Assembly (NCBI GenBank): GCA_030696695.1
Contig: JAUYRP010000011.1
Coordinates: 418,819 to 482,818, forward strand
Origin: Methylophilus sp.
GTDB lineage: Bacteria; Pseudomonadota; Gammaproteobacteria; Burkholderiales; Methylophilaceae
Direction of reading: 5' to 3'
Length of the DNA stretch: 64,000 nucleotides
The notes beneath the pieces are model-generated. The model ran no database searches and was not told where the DNA came from. It saw only the letters and a list, made by a program, of their open reading frames with translations. The translations under genes and the position numbers were made by a program. Positions 1 through 8,578 of this stretch are shown here, one piece after another; position 1 is the first letter of the stretch, and each line of letters opens with the position of its first letter.

Positions 1-1
1 G

Positions 2-346
2 CACCGGATTGGACGCACTGGCCGTGCAGGAAGCTCAGGCGCTGCCATTTCTTTGGTGGACTTTGAAGAAACAAAGTATTTAAAAGATATTGAAAAGCTA
101 ATCAAGCGTGATATTCCTAAAGTGCATGTAGAAGGATTTGAACCACCGACCAAGCAGGAAGCAGAACCGCCAAGACCACCAAGACCACCACAAGGCAAAC
201 CGCGTCAATCGCAAACCAATGCGGCTAGGCCAGCGGGGCAAGCTAAGGCCAACCCAAACTCTAAATCTAATACCAACCAAGGCAAGCCTAAATCACATGG
301 CTTTGCCAACAAAGCCAATCATCATAACGGGCAGCGAGGGAAATAA
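2..346 (+). CDS. DEAD-box ATP-dependent RNA helicase, C-terminal end (partial, 5' end outside window)
   Basis: The frame is open from the first bases of the window and begins with [10 protein letters not shown], which is helicase motif VI of DEAD-box RNA helicases. A short end of the RecA-like domain follows, then a roughly 70-residue low-complexity basic tail rich in Pro, Gln, Asn, Lys and Arg. Such tails are typical of the RhlE class and bind RNA non-specifically. The family unwinds RNA during ribosome assembly, RNA decay or cold adaptation. The ATPase motifs I to III lie outside the window, so the subfamily (RhlE-like) is inference. The stop is 2 bases before the TTG of the next gene, suggesting co-transcription. 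Confidence 0.9.
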   Translation, partial: HRIGRTGRAGSSGAAISLVDFEETKYLKDIEKLIKRDIPKVHVEGFEPPTKQEAEPPRPPRPPQGKPRQSQTNAARPAGQAKANPNSKSNTNQGKPKSHGFANKANHHNGQRGK

Positions 347-348
347 CC

Positions 349-807
349 TTGCGCATTTGGGTGGATGCGGACGCTTGTCCTGTGGTGATTAAAGAAATGC
401 TGTATCGCGCAGCAATTCGGGTACAAGTTTCCACCACCTTTGTTGCCAATACTTACTTAAAGTTACCACCCTCACCTTTTATTCAATTGCTGACAGTGCC
501 AAAAGGCTTTGATGTAGCGGATAATCGGATTGTGCAGGAACTCACTGCAGGTGATTTGGTCATTACTGCCGATATTCCACTCGCAGGATTAGTGATTGCC
601 AAAGGTGGGTTTGCACTTAATCCCAGAGGGGAATTTTATTCCACTGCCAATATGGCAGAACGTCTGGCCATGCGCAATTTGATGGAAGAGTTACGCTCTA
701 ATGGTATAGAAACCTCTGGTCCATCGGCATTCAATCTTGCCGATAGACAGTTGTTCGCAAGCCAGCTAGACCGTTTTTTAGCAAAACATCACACCTTAAA
801 TACATGA
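349..807 (+). CDS. YaiI/YqxD family protein (UPF0178, DUF188)
   Basis: A 152-residue protein opening with [12 protein letters not shown], the signature of the YaiI/YqxD (UPF0178) family, a PIN-like fold of unknown cellular role. Family landmarks visible are the DADACP motif at residues 6-11, the [11 protein letters not shown] segment with its acidic residues, the TADIPLA motif and a C-terminal FxxxLDR segment. Length matches the usual 145-160 residues. The start codon is TTG, preceded by a GAGGGA ribosome-binding site about 6 bases upstream; no in-frame ATG fits the conserved N-terminus. Its stop overlaps an ATG of the next reading frame as ATGA. A nuclease role is only suggested by the fold. 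Confidence 0.9.
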   Translation: MRIWVDADACPVVIKEMLYRAAIRVQVSTTFVANTYLKLPPSPFIQLLTVPKGFDVADNRIVQELTAGDLVITADIPLAGLVIAKGGFALNPRGEFYSTANMAERLAMRNLMEELRSNGIETSGPSAFNLADRQLFASQLDRFLAKHHTLNT

Positions 808-824
808 TTGGATATGCACATACT

Positions 825-1406
825 ATGTTGAATTTACTCAATAAAAGCTGTTTAAGCCTGCTAGCATTACTCGTGACTGCTTGCATGGGGGTGCCAGACA
901 ATGTAAAGGTTGTCGATAGCGTAGATGCAAATCAATATTTAGGGACATGGTATGAAATTGCACGCTTGGATCACTCGTTTGAGCGTGGATTAGAGCAAGT
1001 CACTGCCAATTACAGTAAAAACCCTGATGGCAGTATCAAGGTGATTAATCGTGGCTACAACCCTACTAAGCAAGAATGGAAAGAAGCCGAAGGTAAAGCC
1101 TATTTTGTGGATGCGCCCAACCCTGATGGGACGTACACGGGCAAACTCAAAGTATCATTTTTTGGGCCATTCTATGGTGCTTACAACATCATGGCATTAG
1201 ATAAGCCATACTACAATTATGTGATGATATGTGGGCCAGATAAATCTTATCTGTGGATTTTAGCGCGCACACCACAACTCACATACCCAATCAAACAAGA
1301 ATTGATGTCCAAAGCCAAAGCCTTAGGGTTTGAAACTAACGACTTAATTCATGTAAACCAAGTGCCTGACACGCGCACGTTTAAAGCTGGTCCACACGTG
1401 CAATAA
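825..1406 (+). CDS. blc: Lipocalin family outer-membrane lipoprotein (Blc-like)
   Basis: The protein starts with a lipoprotein signal peptide ending in the lipobox LVTAC, so it should be lipidated on Cys. The mature part carries the lipocalin signature GTWYEIARLDHSFERGL (the GxW motif) and the later MALDKPYYNYVMICGPDKSYLWILAR strand region with the conserved Arg. Length fits bacterial lipocalin Blc (about 175-195 residues). Family members bind fatty acids and lysophospholipids in the outer membrane and are stress-induced. The ATG at 804 gives 7 extra polar residues before the signal peptide; the ATG at 825 gives a normal signal peptide and is preferred. It is convergent with the glucan synthase gene downstream. 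Confidence 0.88.
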   Translation: MLNLLNKSCLSLLALLVTACMGVPDNVKVVDSVDANQYLGTWYEIARLDHSFERGLEQVTANYSKNPDGSIKVINRGYNPTKQEWKEAEGKAYFVDAPNPDGTYTGKLKVSFFGPFYGAYNIMALDKPYYNYVMICGPDKSYLWILARTPQLTYPIKQELMSKAKALGFETNDLIHVNQVPDTRTFKAGPHVQ

Positions 1407-1478
1407 ACCACACGCTCCATAGCTGAAGTCTATGGATATGGTTTGGCGAGTATCCTATGCCGATACACGGTGTGGTTC
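1407..1478. other. Multi-stem inverted-repeat structure between convergent genes
   Basis: An outer 8-bp stem (AACCACAC at 1407-1414 with GTGTGGTT at 1471-1478) encloses two perfect hairpins: TCCATAG/CTATGGA at 1417-1437 and GTATC/GATAC at 1451-1467. This gives a three-way-junction shape just after the lipocalin stop and before the stop of the convergent gene. There is no U-run directly after the outer stem, so it is not a classical intrinsic terminator, although a bidirectional terminator or 3'-end stabiliser role would fit. Confidence 0.5.
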
Positions 1479-1500
1479 AATGCGTGTGACAAACCCACAC

Positions 1501-4065
1501 TCATTTTTCTTTTCTTTCAGAAATCAATTGGCAAATCAATGCGCTCCAATAGGGCAGCGATTGCAAGGTCAACATTAAGACCCATAATTGCGCATCTAAA
1601 TTCTCAAATCCACGGGTTGCAAGCATAGCAATGCTTGCCATAATGAGTGCCGATAGCAGCCCGACCTCCTCATAAATAGGTTTAAAAATCTCCCATTGCT
1701 TACCTATAATTTTGCCTTTTGCGGTGACTTTAAACACACCACGTTTTTGAACAAGTCCCATCAACACGCCACGCGCAATCGCATGTGATAAAGCCAAACT
1801 TGCGAGCGAGGCGCCCCATATATCCATCCAGCTACATTTCATGGTTTTGCGGTAAAGCACAGGGCCCAGTGCTGCCTTAATGGCCAAAAAGCAGATGATC
1901 GGCATAATCATGATCGCTACAGGCAAGCTAAATTCTTTGGGGAATGCCAGCATCGCCACTGTCCATAGTATAGAGCCGAGTGTGAAAAATAACTGCAATG
2001 CATCGCCCAGCCAACCAAACCACCCTGTTAAAAAGTGGTAACGCTGGCCAAAATTCAGCGTCGATTTACCTAGTAATTCAGACATATGATGTTTAAGAAT
2101 TTGCATCGCGCCAAAGGCCCAACGGTAACGCTGTGATTTAAGCGCATTGAAATTGGCAGGTGTCAGCCCGCGTCCAAATACATCGTCCACATAGCGTAAT
2201 TCATAGCCGCGCTCTAACAATCGCAAGCCTAATTCTGTATCTTCGCAGATACACCATTCTGACCATTTTCCGCAATCTATCAGCGCTTGATGTCGTACCA
2301 AGGTCATGGTGCCATGTTGAATCAGTGCATTACGCTCATGGCGATGATGCATACCGATTTTGAAAAAGCCCTCAAATTCCCAATTACACATTCTTCTAAA
2401 AAAGTTATGTTCCCAATCACGGTGCGCTTGTGGTGCTTGCACCACTGCCACCTTGTCGTCTTTAAAATGCGGCACAAGGTCTGACAGCCAATCCGTTGTC
2501 ACCACATAATCGGCATCGACCACACCAATCACTTTAGCTTGCGGATTGGTTTGTTCCAACGCAAAATTGAGCGCACCTGCTTTAAACCCTGGCCAACTGG
2601 GCAAATGGAAAAATTTGAAGTTATCAGGCAGTGTCGCCATATAAGTTTCTATAGGCCGCCACTTGGCTTCATCTTTAGTATTGTTATCCACCACAATGAC
2701 TTCATACTGCGTGTAATGAAGCTTGGCCAAACTTTCAATAGTGGCGATTACCATTTCTGGTGGCTCGTTGTAACAGGCTAAATGTATTGATACGAATAGT
2801 TCTTGGTCTGCACTGAGTGGTTTGGCACGCTTAAATGCTCTCACCCAAAGACCTTTGAACATGACCTCACTAAACTCAACAGCATAAATCATCAACACTG
2901 CTGAAGTGAGCAGCATGCCAACAATCAAGCCGATCAAAATAATAAAATCGCGCAGCGAGTAGTAATAGTCGCCCGGCAAATTCCAAGCGACAACCAATGT
3001 GGTAATACAGGCTTGTAACAATATTGCCAATGACACTTTGCCACCTAAGCGCCAATGCCTAAATCGCCAAGCAATAAACATGATAGGCAAGAAAGCGATG
3101 GCAGATGCCCAAGTGGCTTTCATAATCCAGCGATTGTCTTTTGGTACAGCGCCATTGAGTGAATACTTGGGCTGTCTATCGGCATCGAACATACCCCAAT
3201 AGGCACCAGCCCAACCTTCAATCTGTTGTTTCCAAGGCTGGTCAATCGCCTCCATCAAATAATAATCGTAATTTTGATAAGCTGTTCTGGCTAAAAACTC
3301 ACGTACAAAGCGCGCTTGATTCACTTGTGATGCTCTTGATGCCCCAATGTCTGGGCCTTCGCTCGGCCAGCCAATTTCGGTAATGATAATTTTCTTACGT
3401 GGATAAGCGTTCATGACCTCGTTGTAGCGCTGAAATGCATAATTCACAGCATCTTCAACCGGCACGCCTTCATGGTAGGGCAATAGGTGCACCGCTATGA
3501 AATCCACATGCTTCACCAGTTCAGGATTTTTTAACCAAACATGCCATGGCTCAGCAGTAGAGATAGGAATATCTAGCTTTTCCCGCACTTCATCTAAATA
3601 TGGAATGAGCTCCTCTAAGGCGATGTCTTTTCTTAGTAGCACCTCGTTACCCACAATTGCACGCTCAATATTAGGATAAAAGGCCACTTTTTCTTCTAGG
3701 GCCGCAATCTCACGAGCATTATTATCTTTGTCTGGGCTAATCCAAGCCCCTGCAATCACCTCATAGTTTAATTTAGATGCCAACGCAGTGATTTCGGCAT
3801 TATCTAGCGAACCATATAATCGAATACGATTCGTCAGTGGGTTGAGCAACTTTAAGTCTCTGGCCAGCTCCGCCGTGCTGGGATATTGATTATCTAAAGG
3901 ATTCTGATTCTTCTGGTATCCACTGTAGGCAAACCCGTTCACAATGGGTGGTGCATCCAGCATCTGTATAGTGTGATTAGTAAATGCCCATAGACCAAAA
4001 TGTATAGCGGCTACTGCCAATGCAAATAGCAAAGGAAAAAGGATGTATTGAAACAGTCGTTGCAT
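1501..4065 (-). CDS. Membrane beta-glucan synthase: GH17 domain fused to family 2 glycosyltransferase (NdvB-like)
   Basis: This 854-residue protein has an N-terminal membrane anchor (about residues 5-28), an extracytoplasmic glycoside hydrolase 17 domain (about 40-310), several membrane segments (about 320-400), a cytoplasmic GT2 domain and a C-terminal membrane block. GH17 catalytic acids are present: E141 in VGNEV and E230 in TEIGWPS. The GT2 part has DAD at 517-519, an EDTELG acid motif and QRYRW at 645-649, as in processive synthases. GH17-GT2 fusions such as NdvB of Pseudomonas and rhizobia make beta-1,3/1,6-glucans; GH17 there acts as a transglycosylase. It lies 9 bases downstream of a second GH17 gene, so the two form an operon. 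The polymer made here is inferred from family only. Confidence 0.9.
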   Translation of the reverse strand: MQRLFQYILFPLLFALAVAAIHFGLWAFTNHTIQMLDAPPIVNGFAYSGYQKNQNPLDNQYPSTAELARDLKLLNPLTNRIRLYGSLDNAEITALASKLNYEVIAGAWISPDKDNNAREIAALEEKVAFYPNIERAIVGNEVLLRKDIALEELIPYLDEVREKLDIPISTAEPWHVWLKNPELVKHVDFIAVHLLPYHEGVPVEDAVNYAFQRYNEVMNAYPRKKIIITEIGWPSEGPDIGASRASQVNQARFVREFLARTAYQNYDYYLMEAIDQPWKQQIEGWAGAYWGMFDADRQPKYSLNGAVPKDNRWIMKATWASAIAFLPIMFIAWRFRHWRLGGKVSLAILLQACITTLVVAWNLPGDYYYSLRDFIILIGLIVGMLLTSAVLMIYAVEFSEVMFKGLWVRAFKRAKPLSADQELFVSIHLACYNEPPEMVIATIESLAKLHYTQYEVIVVDNNTKDEAKWRPIETYMATLPDNFKFFHLPSWPGFKAGALNFALEQTNPQAKVIGVVDADYVVTTDWLSDLVPHFKDDKVAVVQAPQAHRDWEHNFFRRMCNWEFEGFFKIGMHHRHERNALIQHGTMTLVRHQALIDCGKWSEWCICEDTELGLRLLERGYELRYVDDVFGRGLTPANFNALKSQRYRWAFGAMQILKHHMSELLGKSTLNFGQRYHFLTGWFGWLGDALQLFFTLGSILWTVAMLAFPKEFSLPVAIMIMPIICFLAIKAALGPVLYRKTMKCSWMDIWGASLASLALSHAIARGVLMGLVQKRGVFKVTAKGKIIGKQWEIFKPIYEEVGLLSALIMASIAMLATRGFENLDAQLWVLMLTLQSLPYWSALICQLISERKEK

Positions 4066-4074
4066 ACTAGATGA

Positions 4075-5700
4075 TCAGTGCTGATGGTTACTGTTGTTGA
4101 ACAATAACGGAGTAGTCAATAAAAAGGTAATGGCTAGCCAAAATGCAGCATTCATATTGAGCGGTTCGGTTAAATAACAAATCAATGCAGCCGTAAAACT
4201 AGCAACGCCCAATGGTAAATACAGTGATTGCGAAAACCTAATGGGAGTGTTTGCAAGCCATAACCCGATTGATAATTGTAACGCTGGCAATGCATATAGG
4301 TAGACTGGGAAATCACGATAGCGTCCATCAACGGCTAGTAACAAACCAATGGTCACTGCGCCGATTAGCAGCGCCAAAACTGAACCTTTGACAATCTTGA
4401 CAGCCAGCTGAGATGGTCGATATAACATGACGGGGATGCTCAACATTATCAAACAAGTGGCAATGAATGCGCCACCAAAAGATAGCCATTGCAAAGCCAA
4501 GACAGGCGCAGACAGAGGTTGGCCTGCCAATGGAACGCAAGTGAGTGCGGTCAGCCAGAATCCATCACCGCAAGCATTGTTTAAATATTCCAACTGCAAC
4601 ATCAAGATGAGGCCAGTAAATGCACCAAGCATTGCCATCCCAAAAAGTGCAGCCCTACGTTTCTCACCTATTAGAAATGTGAATACTGCCAACAAAAGTG
4701 CCCCTATTGCACCAAACACAACTGGCCTAGCGTGGTCTTGTCGCTCAGCCACATTGCCAGTGTAACTAAATTTAGGGTTCGACTGCGTATCGTAAATACC
4801 CCAAAAACCACCAACGGTGCCTTCTAACACACGTTTCCATGGTTGATCAAATGCCTCAATCAAATTGTAATTCCATTGTTTTTGGTGGGCTTCACGTAAA
4901 AAAGTCCTGATATAAGTGGCTTGATTCAGTTGACTTGGAATGGATAATCCACGTTGGCGCCCAATCGATGGCCAACCCGTTTCCCCAATCAAAATAGGCT
5001 TGGTAAACGCACCTTGTAATTTACCCATGACCATATTGGCATGCACTATAGATTGCTCAACTGACTGCGGATTATTTTCCCAATAAGGCAGTAAATGGAT
5101 GGTGACGAAATCCACCGATTTTTCTAACCTGCCGTGTTTTAACCAAAACTCCCAAACATCTGCATACGTCACAGGTGTTTTGGTAAGTTGCTTGGCGCGT
5201 GCAAGATAGGCAATCATCGCGTCCTCAGTTTGCTCGCCACGCAGTAATACCTCATTGCCAATGATTAAACCTGTCACTGTTTCTGGAAATTGATTGGCAA
5301 GCGCTGTCGCCAAGCGAATCTCCTTATCGTTATCCGCCGCTGTCCAGCCTATCCAAGCGCCCAACAGCACTTTGAGGCCAATTTTCTGTGCCGCATAAGG
5401 TACATAATCTAACCCTTGGCCAACTGAATAGATACGCACACAATTGGTACGACTAGCAATACGTTTTAAATCAGCATCTATCTGAGATTTAGTAATCATC
5501 GTACCGACTTTAAATGGCGTTTGATCTTTACCGTAATAAGGTGCGTACGACACGCACTGCACTTTGTTATCTGCTGGCAATATTGCTTCTGGTAGCGCAA
5601 CAGGCTGATTTTTTTGCCAAAGCCACAGACTCAGTAGCGCTAATAAAAACAAATTAAAAAAATTAAATTGCCACAGTGCACGTGGCCTAATGTTATTCAT
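4075..5700 (-). CDS. GH17 family membrane protein (beta-1,3-glucan transglycosylase-like)
   Basis: An N-terminal signal anchor is followed by a GH17 domain closely resembling the one in the next gene. It has E150 in the IIGNEVL motif and E240 in GETGWPS, so both catalytic acids are intact. About seven membrane segments follow at the C-terminus, with no glycosyltransferase domain. The start chosen is the ATG at 5700 (MNNIRPR), which gives a normal Arg-then-hydrophobic anchor; the frame stays open upstream to 5778 but that part has no ribosome-binding site and runs into the divergent gene's leader. It is first in a two-gene operon with the GH17-GT2 synthase and probably branches, cyclises or trims the glucan. 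The pair looks like a GH17 duplication. Confidence 0.85.
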   Translation of the reverse strand: MNNIRPRALWQFNFFNLFLLALLSLWLWQKNQPVALPEAILPADNKVQCVSYAPYYGKDQTPFKVGTMITKSQIDADLKRIASRTNCVRIYSVGQGLDYVPYAAQKIGLKVLLGAWIGWTAADNDKEIRLATALANQFPETVTGLIIGNEVLLRGEQTEDAMIAYLARAKQLTKTPVTYADVWEFWLKHGRLEKSVDFVTIHLLPYWENNPQSVEQSIVHANMVMGKLQGAFTKPILIGETGWPSIGRQRGLSIPSQLNQATYIRTFLREAHQKQWNYNLIEAFDQPWKRVLEGTVGGFWGIYDTQSNPKFSYTGNVAERQDHARPVVFGAIGALLLAVFTFLIGEKRRAALFGMAMLGAFTGLILMLQLEYLNNACGDGFWLTALTCVPLAGQPLSAPVLALQWLSFGGAFIATCLIMLSIPVMLYRPSQLAVKIVKGSVLALLIGAVTIGLLLAVDGRYRDFPVYLYALPALQLSIGLWLANTPIRFSQSLYLPLGVASFTAALICYLTEPLNMNAAFWLAITFLLTTPLLFNNSNHQH

Positions 5701-5878
5701 GTGGTGAGCATTCCATTGACAGTGCGTAACGTAAAAAAACATCACGCTGTGAAGTGCTAGTATGATAATGCAAGTCAAACAATATTTACAAAAAAGCTTA
5801 CATGTTATTTACGCCATCGACTGCACTCACAGTACAATAGTCAATGTTAAGTTAACTTTCATTAGGTCACGCATTTTT

Positions 5879-6355
5879 ATGGTTAAGATTTTTTTGGCAG
5901 CCTCACTACTTTGTTGCACTTTGGCAGCACAGGCAAAACCTGCATTTACTGGCACTAACTTTAGTGGTTTGTATGATTGCAAAGGTAGCAACGAGTTAGT
6001 GGGTAGTTACCAAGTCACCGTCAAGCTAAAACTCAATCGTATCAGTAGTTATGCTAAATTTGGTGCCTACGACATGATTACTGAAACAGATAATTCTGTC
6101 ACCTACCGTGGGCAAGCTGTAGCCAACGGGAACCGTTTAGCGCTCTCTTACAAATTGACCGAGGGTAAGTATGTGGAATACACCACTGGCATCGCAGAAA
6201 TGAAGAGAATCAGCAAAAACCGTTGGAGCTTTCGTAATCTTTATTACGAGCCAGATGATAGTGGCGGCAACTATGGTGAAGAAGATTGTGTGATGCAAGC
6301 AACCTCTGTTGCTAAAACCAGCAGCAAATCACCCAAATCTATAAAAAAGTCATAA
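5879..6355 (+). CDS. Exported protein of unknown function
   Basis: The protein begins with a clear Sec signal peptide (MVKIFLAASLLCCTLAAQA, cleavage probably after AQA) and has a mature domain of about 135 residues with alternating hydrophobic strands, ending in a Lys/Ser-rich tail. Two cysteines (in YDCKG and EEDCVM) could form a disulfide in the periplasm. I do not recognise a family. The frame is open to 5762 upstream, but only the ATG at 5879 gives a signal peptide. The gene is divergent from the GH17 gene and its stop overlaps the end of the convergent ChbG-like gene by 6 bases. A periplasmic location is the only function-related claim supported. Confidence 0.75.
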   Translation: MVKIFLAASLLCCTLAAQAKPAFTGTNFSGLYDCKGSNELVGSYQVTVKLKLNRISSYAKFGAYDMITETDNSVTYRGQAVANGNRLALSYKLTEGKYVEYTTGIAEMKRISKNRWSFRNLYYEPDDSGGNYGEEDCVMQATSVAKTSSKSPKSIKKS

Positions 6356-7165
6356 GCCTACACTATGGCCACGGACTAGCTTTATACCGTGGTCATTCAG
6401 CATCTGTTTAAATTGCTGGCTTGCCAGAACCGCATATTCAACATACCTAGCCGACAGAATTGGATCTTGTAAGTCTACATCTGTTGATGTTGCGATTGCA
6501 GGATGACACATCAATGCAAATGGCGACGTTTGCGTATGGCTATTTGCCAACCAAAGATTGAGCTTTTGACGATAACTCTCTATATTTAAATCAAAGTCAT
6601 ACACGCCGAGTAATGTGTGTGTATATTCAAGTCCCTTCTCCGCTGCAAGTTTTTTTAGCGCGCTGGCGCCAAGCAAACGAATGATCATCGCTTTTAAGCC
6701 GTCCCAATATGGCGGGTTTGCAACACGTATCCAAGGCATCGATTTAGCGTATCGTCTATCCAATTCCTCAATCAAAACCTCTCTAATCTGCGGCAACTGA
6801 TGCACATGTTGATGCCCATCCACATAGTCTGGAGCTGACGCTAGCGCATCTTCAAAGGCATCCAACTGCAATCGAATTGCATGCAGTATAGATTGCCTAG
6901 ACAACATGCCTAGTGCGGTCTTGGCTATTAACTTGGGCAACGCATGCTTTAAAGCTTGCGGATACTGAGTGAAATCTAAATGTAACCCTATATCCGCCAG
7001 CGACCTAATCTCTGCTGTCATTTGTTGTGCTGCCACAGGCCAACGCGGGCTCAACGTCAAACATGACGTTGCAGTAACGCGTCCCATACGGATTAAATGT
7101 AAGATACCTGCATCTATGGCTGCACTTTGTGCGTAGTCATCGGCTGTAATAATGATGGATGTCAT
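6350..7165 (-). CDS. ChbG/HpnK (YdjC) family carbohydrate deacetylase
   Basis: The protein starts MTSIIITADDYAQSAAI and carries the YdjC-family metal site: the TADD aspartates near residue 9-10, DIGLHLDFTQ with its His, and YVDGHQHVHQLP with the HxH-type histidines, followed by MCHPA near the C-terminus. Family members remove N-acetyl groups from amino sugars or act in glycolipid and hopanoid pathways. The ATG at 7165 overlaps the GtrA stop as ATGA, which decides the start over the longer open frame. It is last in a four-gene overlapping operon with two glycosyltransferases and GtrA, so the substrate is probably a polyprenyl-linked or lipid A-linked amino sugar. Exact substrate unknown. Confidence 0.85.
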   Translation of the reverse strand: MTSIIITADDYAQSAAIDAGILHLIRMGRVTATSCLTLSPRWPVAAQQMTAEIRSLADIGLHLDFTQYPQALKHALPKLIAKTALGMLSRQSILHAIRLQLDAFEDALASAPDYVDGHQHVHQLPQIREVLIEELDRRYAKSMPWIRVANPPYWDGLKAMIIRLLGASALKKLAAEKGLEYTHTLLGVYDFDLNIESYRQKLNLWLANSHTQTSPFALMCHPAIATSTDVDLQDPILSARYVEYAVLASQQFKQMLNDHGIKLVRGHSVGL

Positions 7166-7560
7166 TTGTTTGAAAATGCCCAATGCTTGCTCAGCAAATA
7201 AGTGCATATTGCAACCAGCAACATCACCAGTGCTAACACCAACCAAAATGGCAACGCTGTGAAACGCAAGCAAAGCAACACCAGTGTTTGATTTGCTAAA
7301 AACCCGAAGACAGCCACGAGCATAAACTTGGGTAAAGCATGTTGATGCGCTTTAAGATGGTTAGCAAAAGAGAATTTATGATGCCCAATATAACTGACTG
7401 GAAATGCAAAAACAAACCCCATTATATTTGCCCAGGCGGGATTCATTTGTAACAGCCCTTCCAACGTCACGGCAATGACATAATGTACAACAGCAGCGGC
7501 TGCGCCCACCACAGTAAACCAAGAGACTGAGCGCATAAGTTGATGTGGGTTAATCCGCAT
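7162..7560 (-). CDS. GtrA family polyprenyl-phosphate-sugar flippase-like protein
   Basis: A 132-residue integral membrane protein with four predicted membrane helices (about residues 12-32, 38-57, 78-98 and 103-122) and the GtrA-family features NPxWANIMGFVFAFPVSYIGHHKFSF and the C-terminal KHWAF. GtrA proteins accompany GtrB-type transferases and are thought to flip undecaprenyl-phosphate-bound monosaccharides. It overlaps the upstream GT2 gene by 11 bases and the downstream deacetylase by 4 bases, which implies translational coupling. Its neighbours make it the link between a cytoplasmic sugar-carrier synthase and a periplasmic GT-C transferase. Confidence 0.88.
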   Translation of the reverse strand: MRINPHQLMRSVSWFTVVGAAAAVVHYVIAVTLEGLLQMNPAWANIMGFVFAFPVSYIGHHKFSFANHLKAHQHALPKFMLVAVFGFLANQTLVLLCLRFTALPFWLVLALVMLLVAICTYLLSKHWAFSNK

Positions 7561-8578
7561 CTGATCTCTGTTTTTCGGTTGGCTTGCTCACCTCTGCCAC
7601 TATGTAGGGCGGGCGGCCTTTCACTTCATCGTAGATGCGTGCTAAGTATTCACCCAAAATACCAATAAATAATAACTGCACGCCTGATAAAAACATCATG
7701 CTGGCGACCACAGTTGGCCAACCAGGAACAGACTCACGGAAAAAAAGCTTATCTACCACGACCACAATGCCATAACCAAAAGAAATCAAAGCGAGTAACA
7801 CACCGACAGCACTCGCTAACCGTAAAGGCAATGAAGAGAAACTGGTGATGCCGGTCCATGCCAGACTCATCAACTTTAAGCGCGAGAATGCGCTTTCACC
7901 ATGTGTTCTTGGCAATGGTGTATAGGGAATACCAATGGAGCGATAACCCACCCAAGCGTAGATGCCCTTCATAAAACGATTGCGCTCTGGCAATGCGCAT
8001 AGCGCTTCTACCACTGCCCTATCCATTAAACGGAAATCACCTGCGTCTTTTGGGATATCAATTTGACCGCTGGCACTTATCAGCCTGTAAAACAGTCTTG
8101 AACCCCATTTTTTAAATCTAGACTCTACTTCACGATCTTGGCGGACTGCATACACCATATCGTAACCTTCACGCCACTTCTCTAGCATCTCCACCAACAG
8201 CTTGGCTGAATGTTGGCCATCTGCATCCATACAAATGACGATATCACCCACGGCATAACTTAAGCCTGCAGTAATCGCGTACTCTTTGCCGAAGTTACGT
8301 GAAAACCTGACCAAGGTCGTATTCAATCTGGCTGGCAGCTGCTTCACGGCATCTGCAGTAGCATCGCGACTGCCATCGTCCACCACCAGCACATCCCAGT
8401 GTGGACTAATCTCGGATAATGTCTGCGTAATATTTTCTACAGTATTGGCAATGGCAAACGCTTCATTATAAGCAGGCACAATGACTGTAATATGTGGTGT
8501 CGCTTGCGCTCGCTGAACACTAGAGATTGCGCTGTTGGACGTCAATTTTGAATCATTCATGAGGTGCTGGTGTTGCAT
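7550..8578 (-). CDS. Polyprenyl-phosphate sugar transferase, GT2 (GtrB/ArnC/DPM1 type)
   Basis: A GT2 domain opens with ITVIVPAYNEAFAI and has VLVVDDGSRD and CMDADGQH (the DxD metal site), then RNRFMKGIYAWVGY and two C-terminal membrane helices, the architecture of GtrB, ArnC and YfdH. These enzymes move a sugar from a nucleotide donor to undecaprenyl phosphate. The ATG at 8578 is chosen because GGGAGGG lies 7 bases upstream on the coding strand; a GTG precedes it and a later ATG at 8560 lacks a binding site. It overlaps the upstream GT-C gene by 26 bases and GtrA downstream by 11. It probably supplies the lipid-linked sugar used by the GT-C enzyme. Confidence 0.9.
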   Translation of the reverse strand: MQHQHLMNDSKLTSNSAISSVQRAQATPHITVIVPAYNEAFAIANTVENITQTLSEISPHWDVLVVDDGSRDATADAVKQLPARLNTTLVRFSRNFGKEYAITAGLSYAVGDIVICMDADGQHSAKLLVEMLEKWREGYDMVYAVRQDREVESRFKKWGSRLFYRLISASGQIDIPKDAGDFRLMDRAVVEALCALPERNRFMKGIYAWVGYRSIGIPYTPLPRTHGESAFSRLKLMSLAWTGITSFSSLPLRLASAVGVLLALISFGYGIVVVVDKLFFRESVPGWPTVVASMMFLSGVQLLFIGILGEYLARIYDEVKGRPPYIVAEVSKPTEKQRSDAD

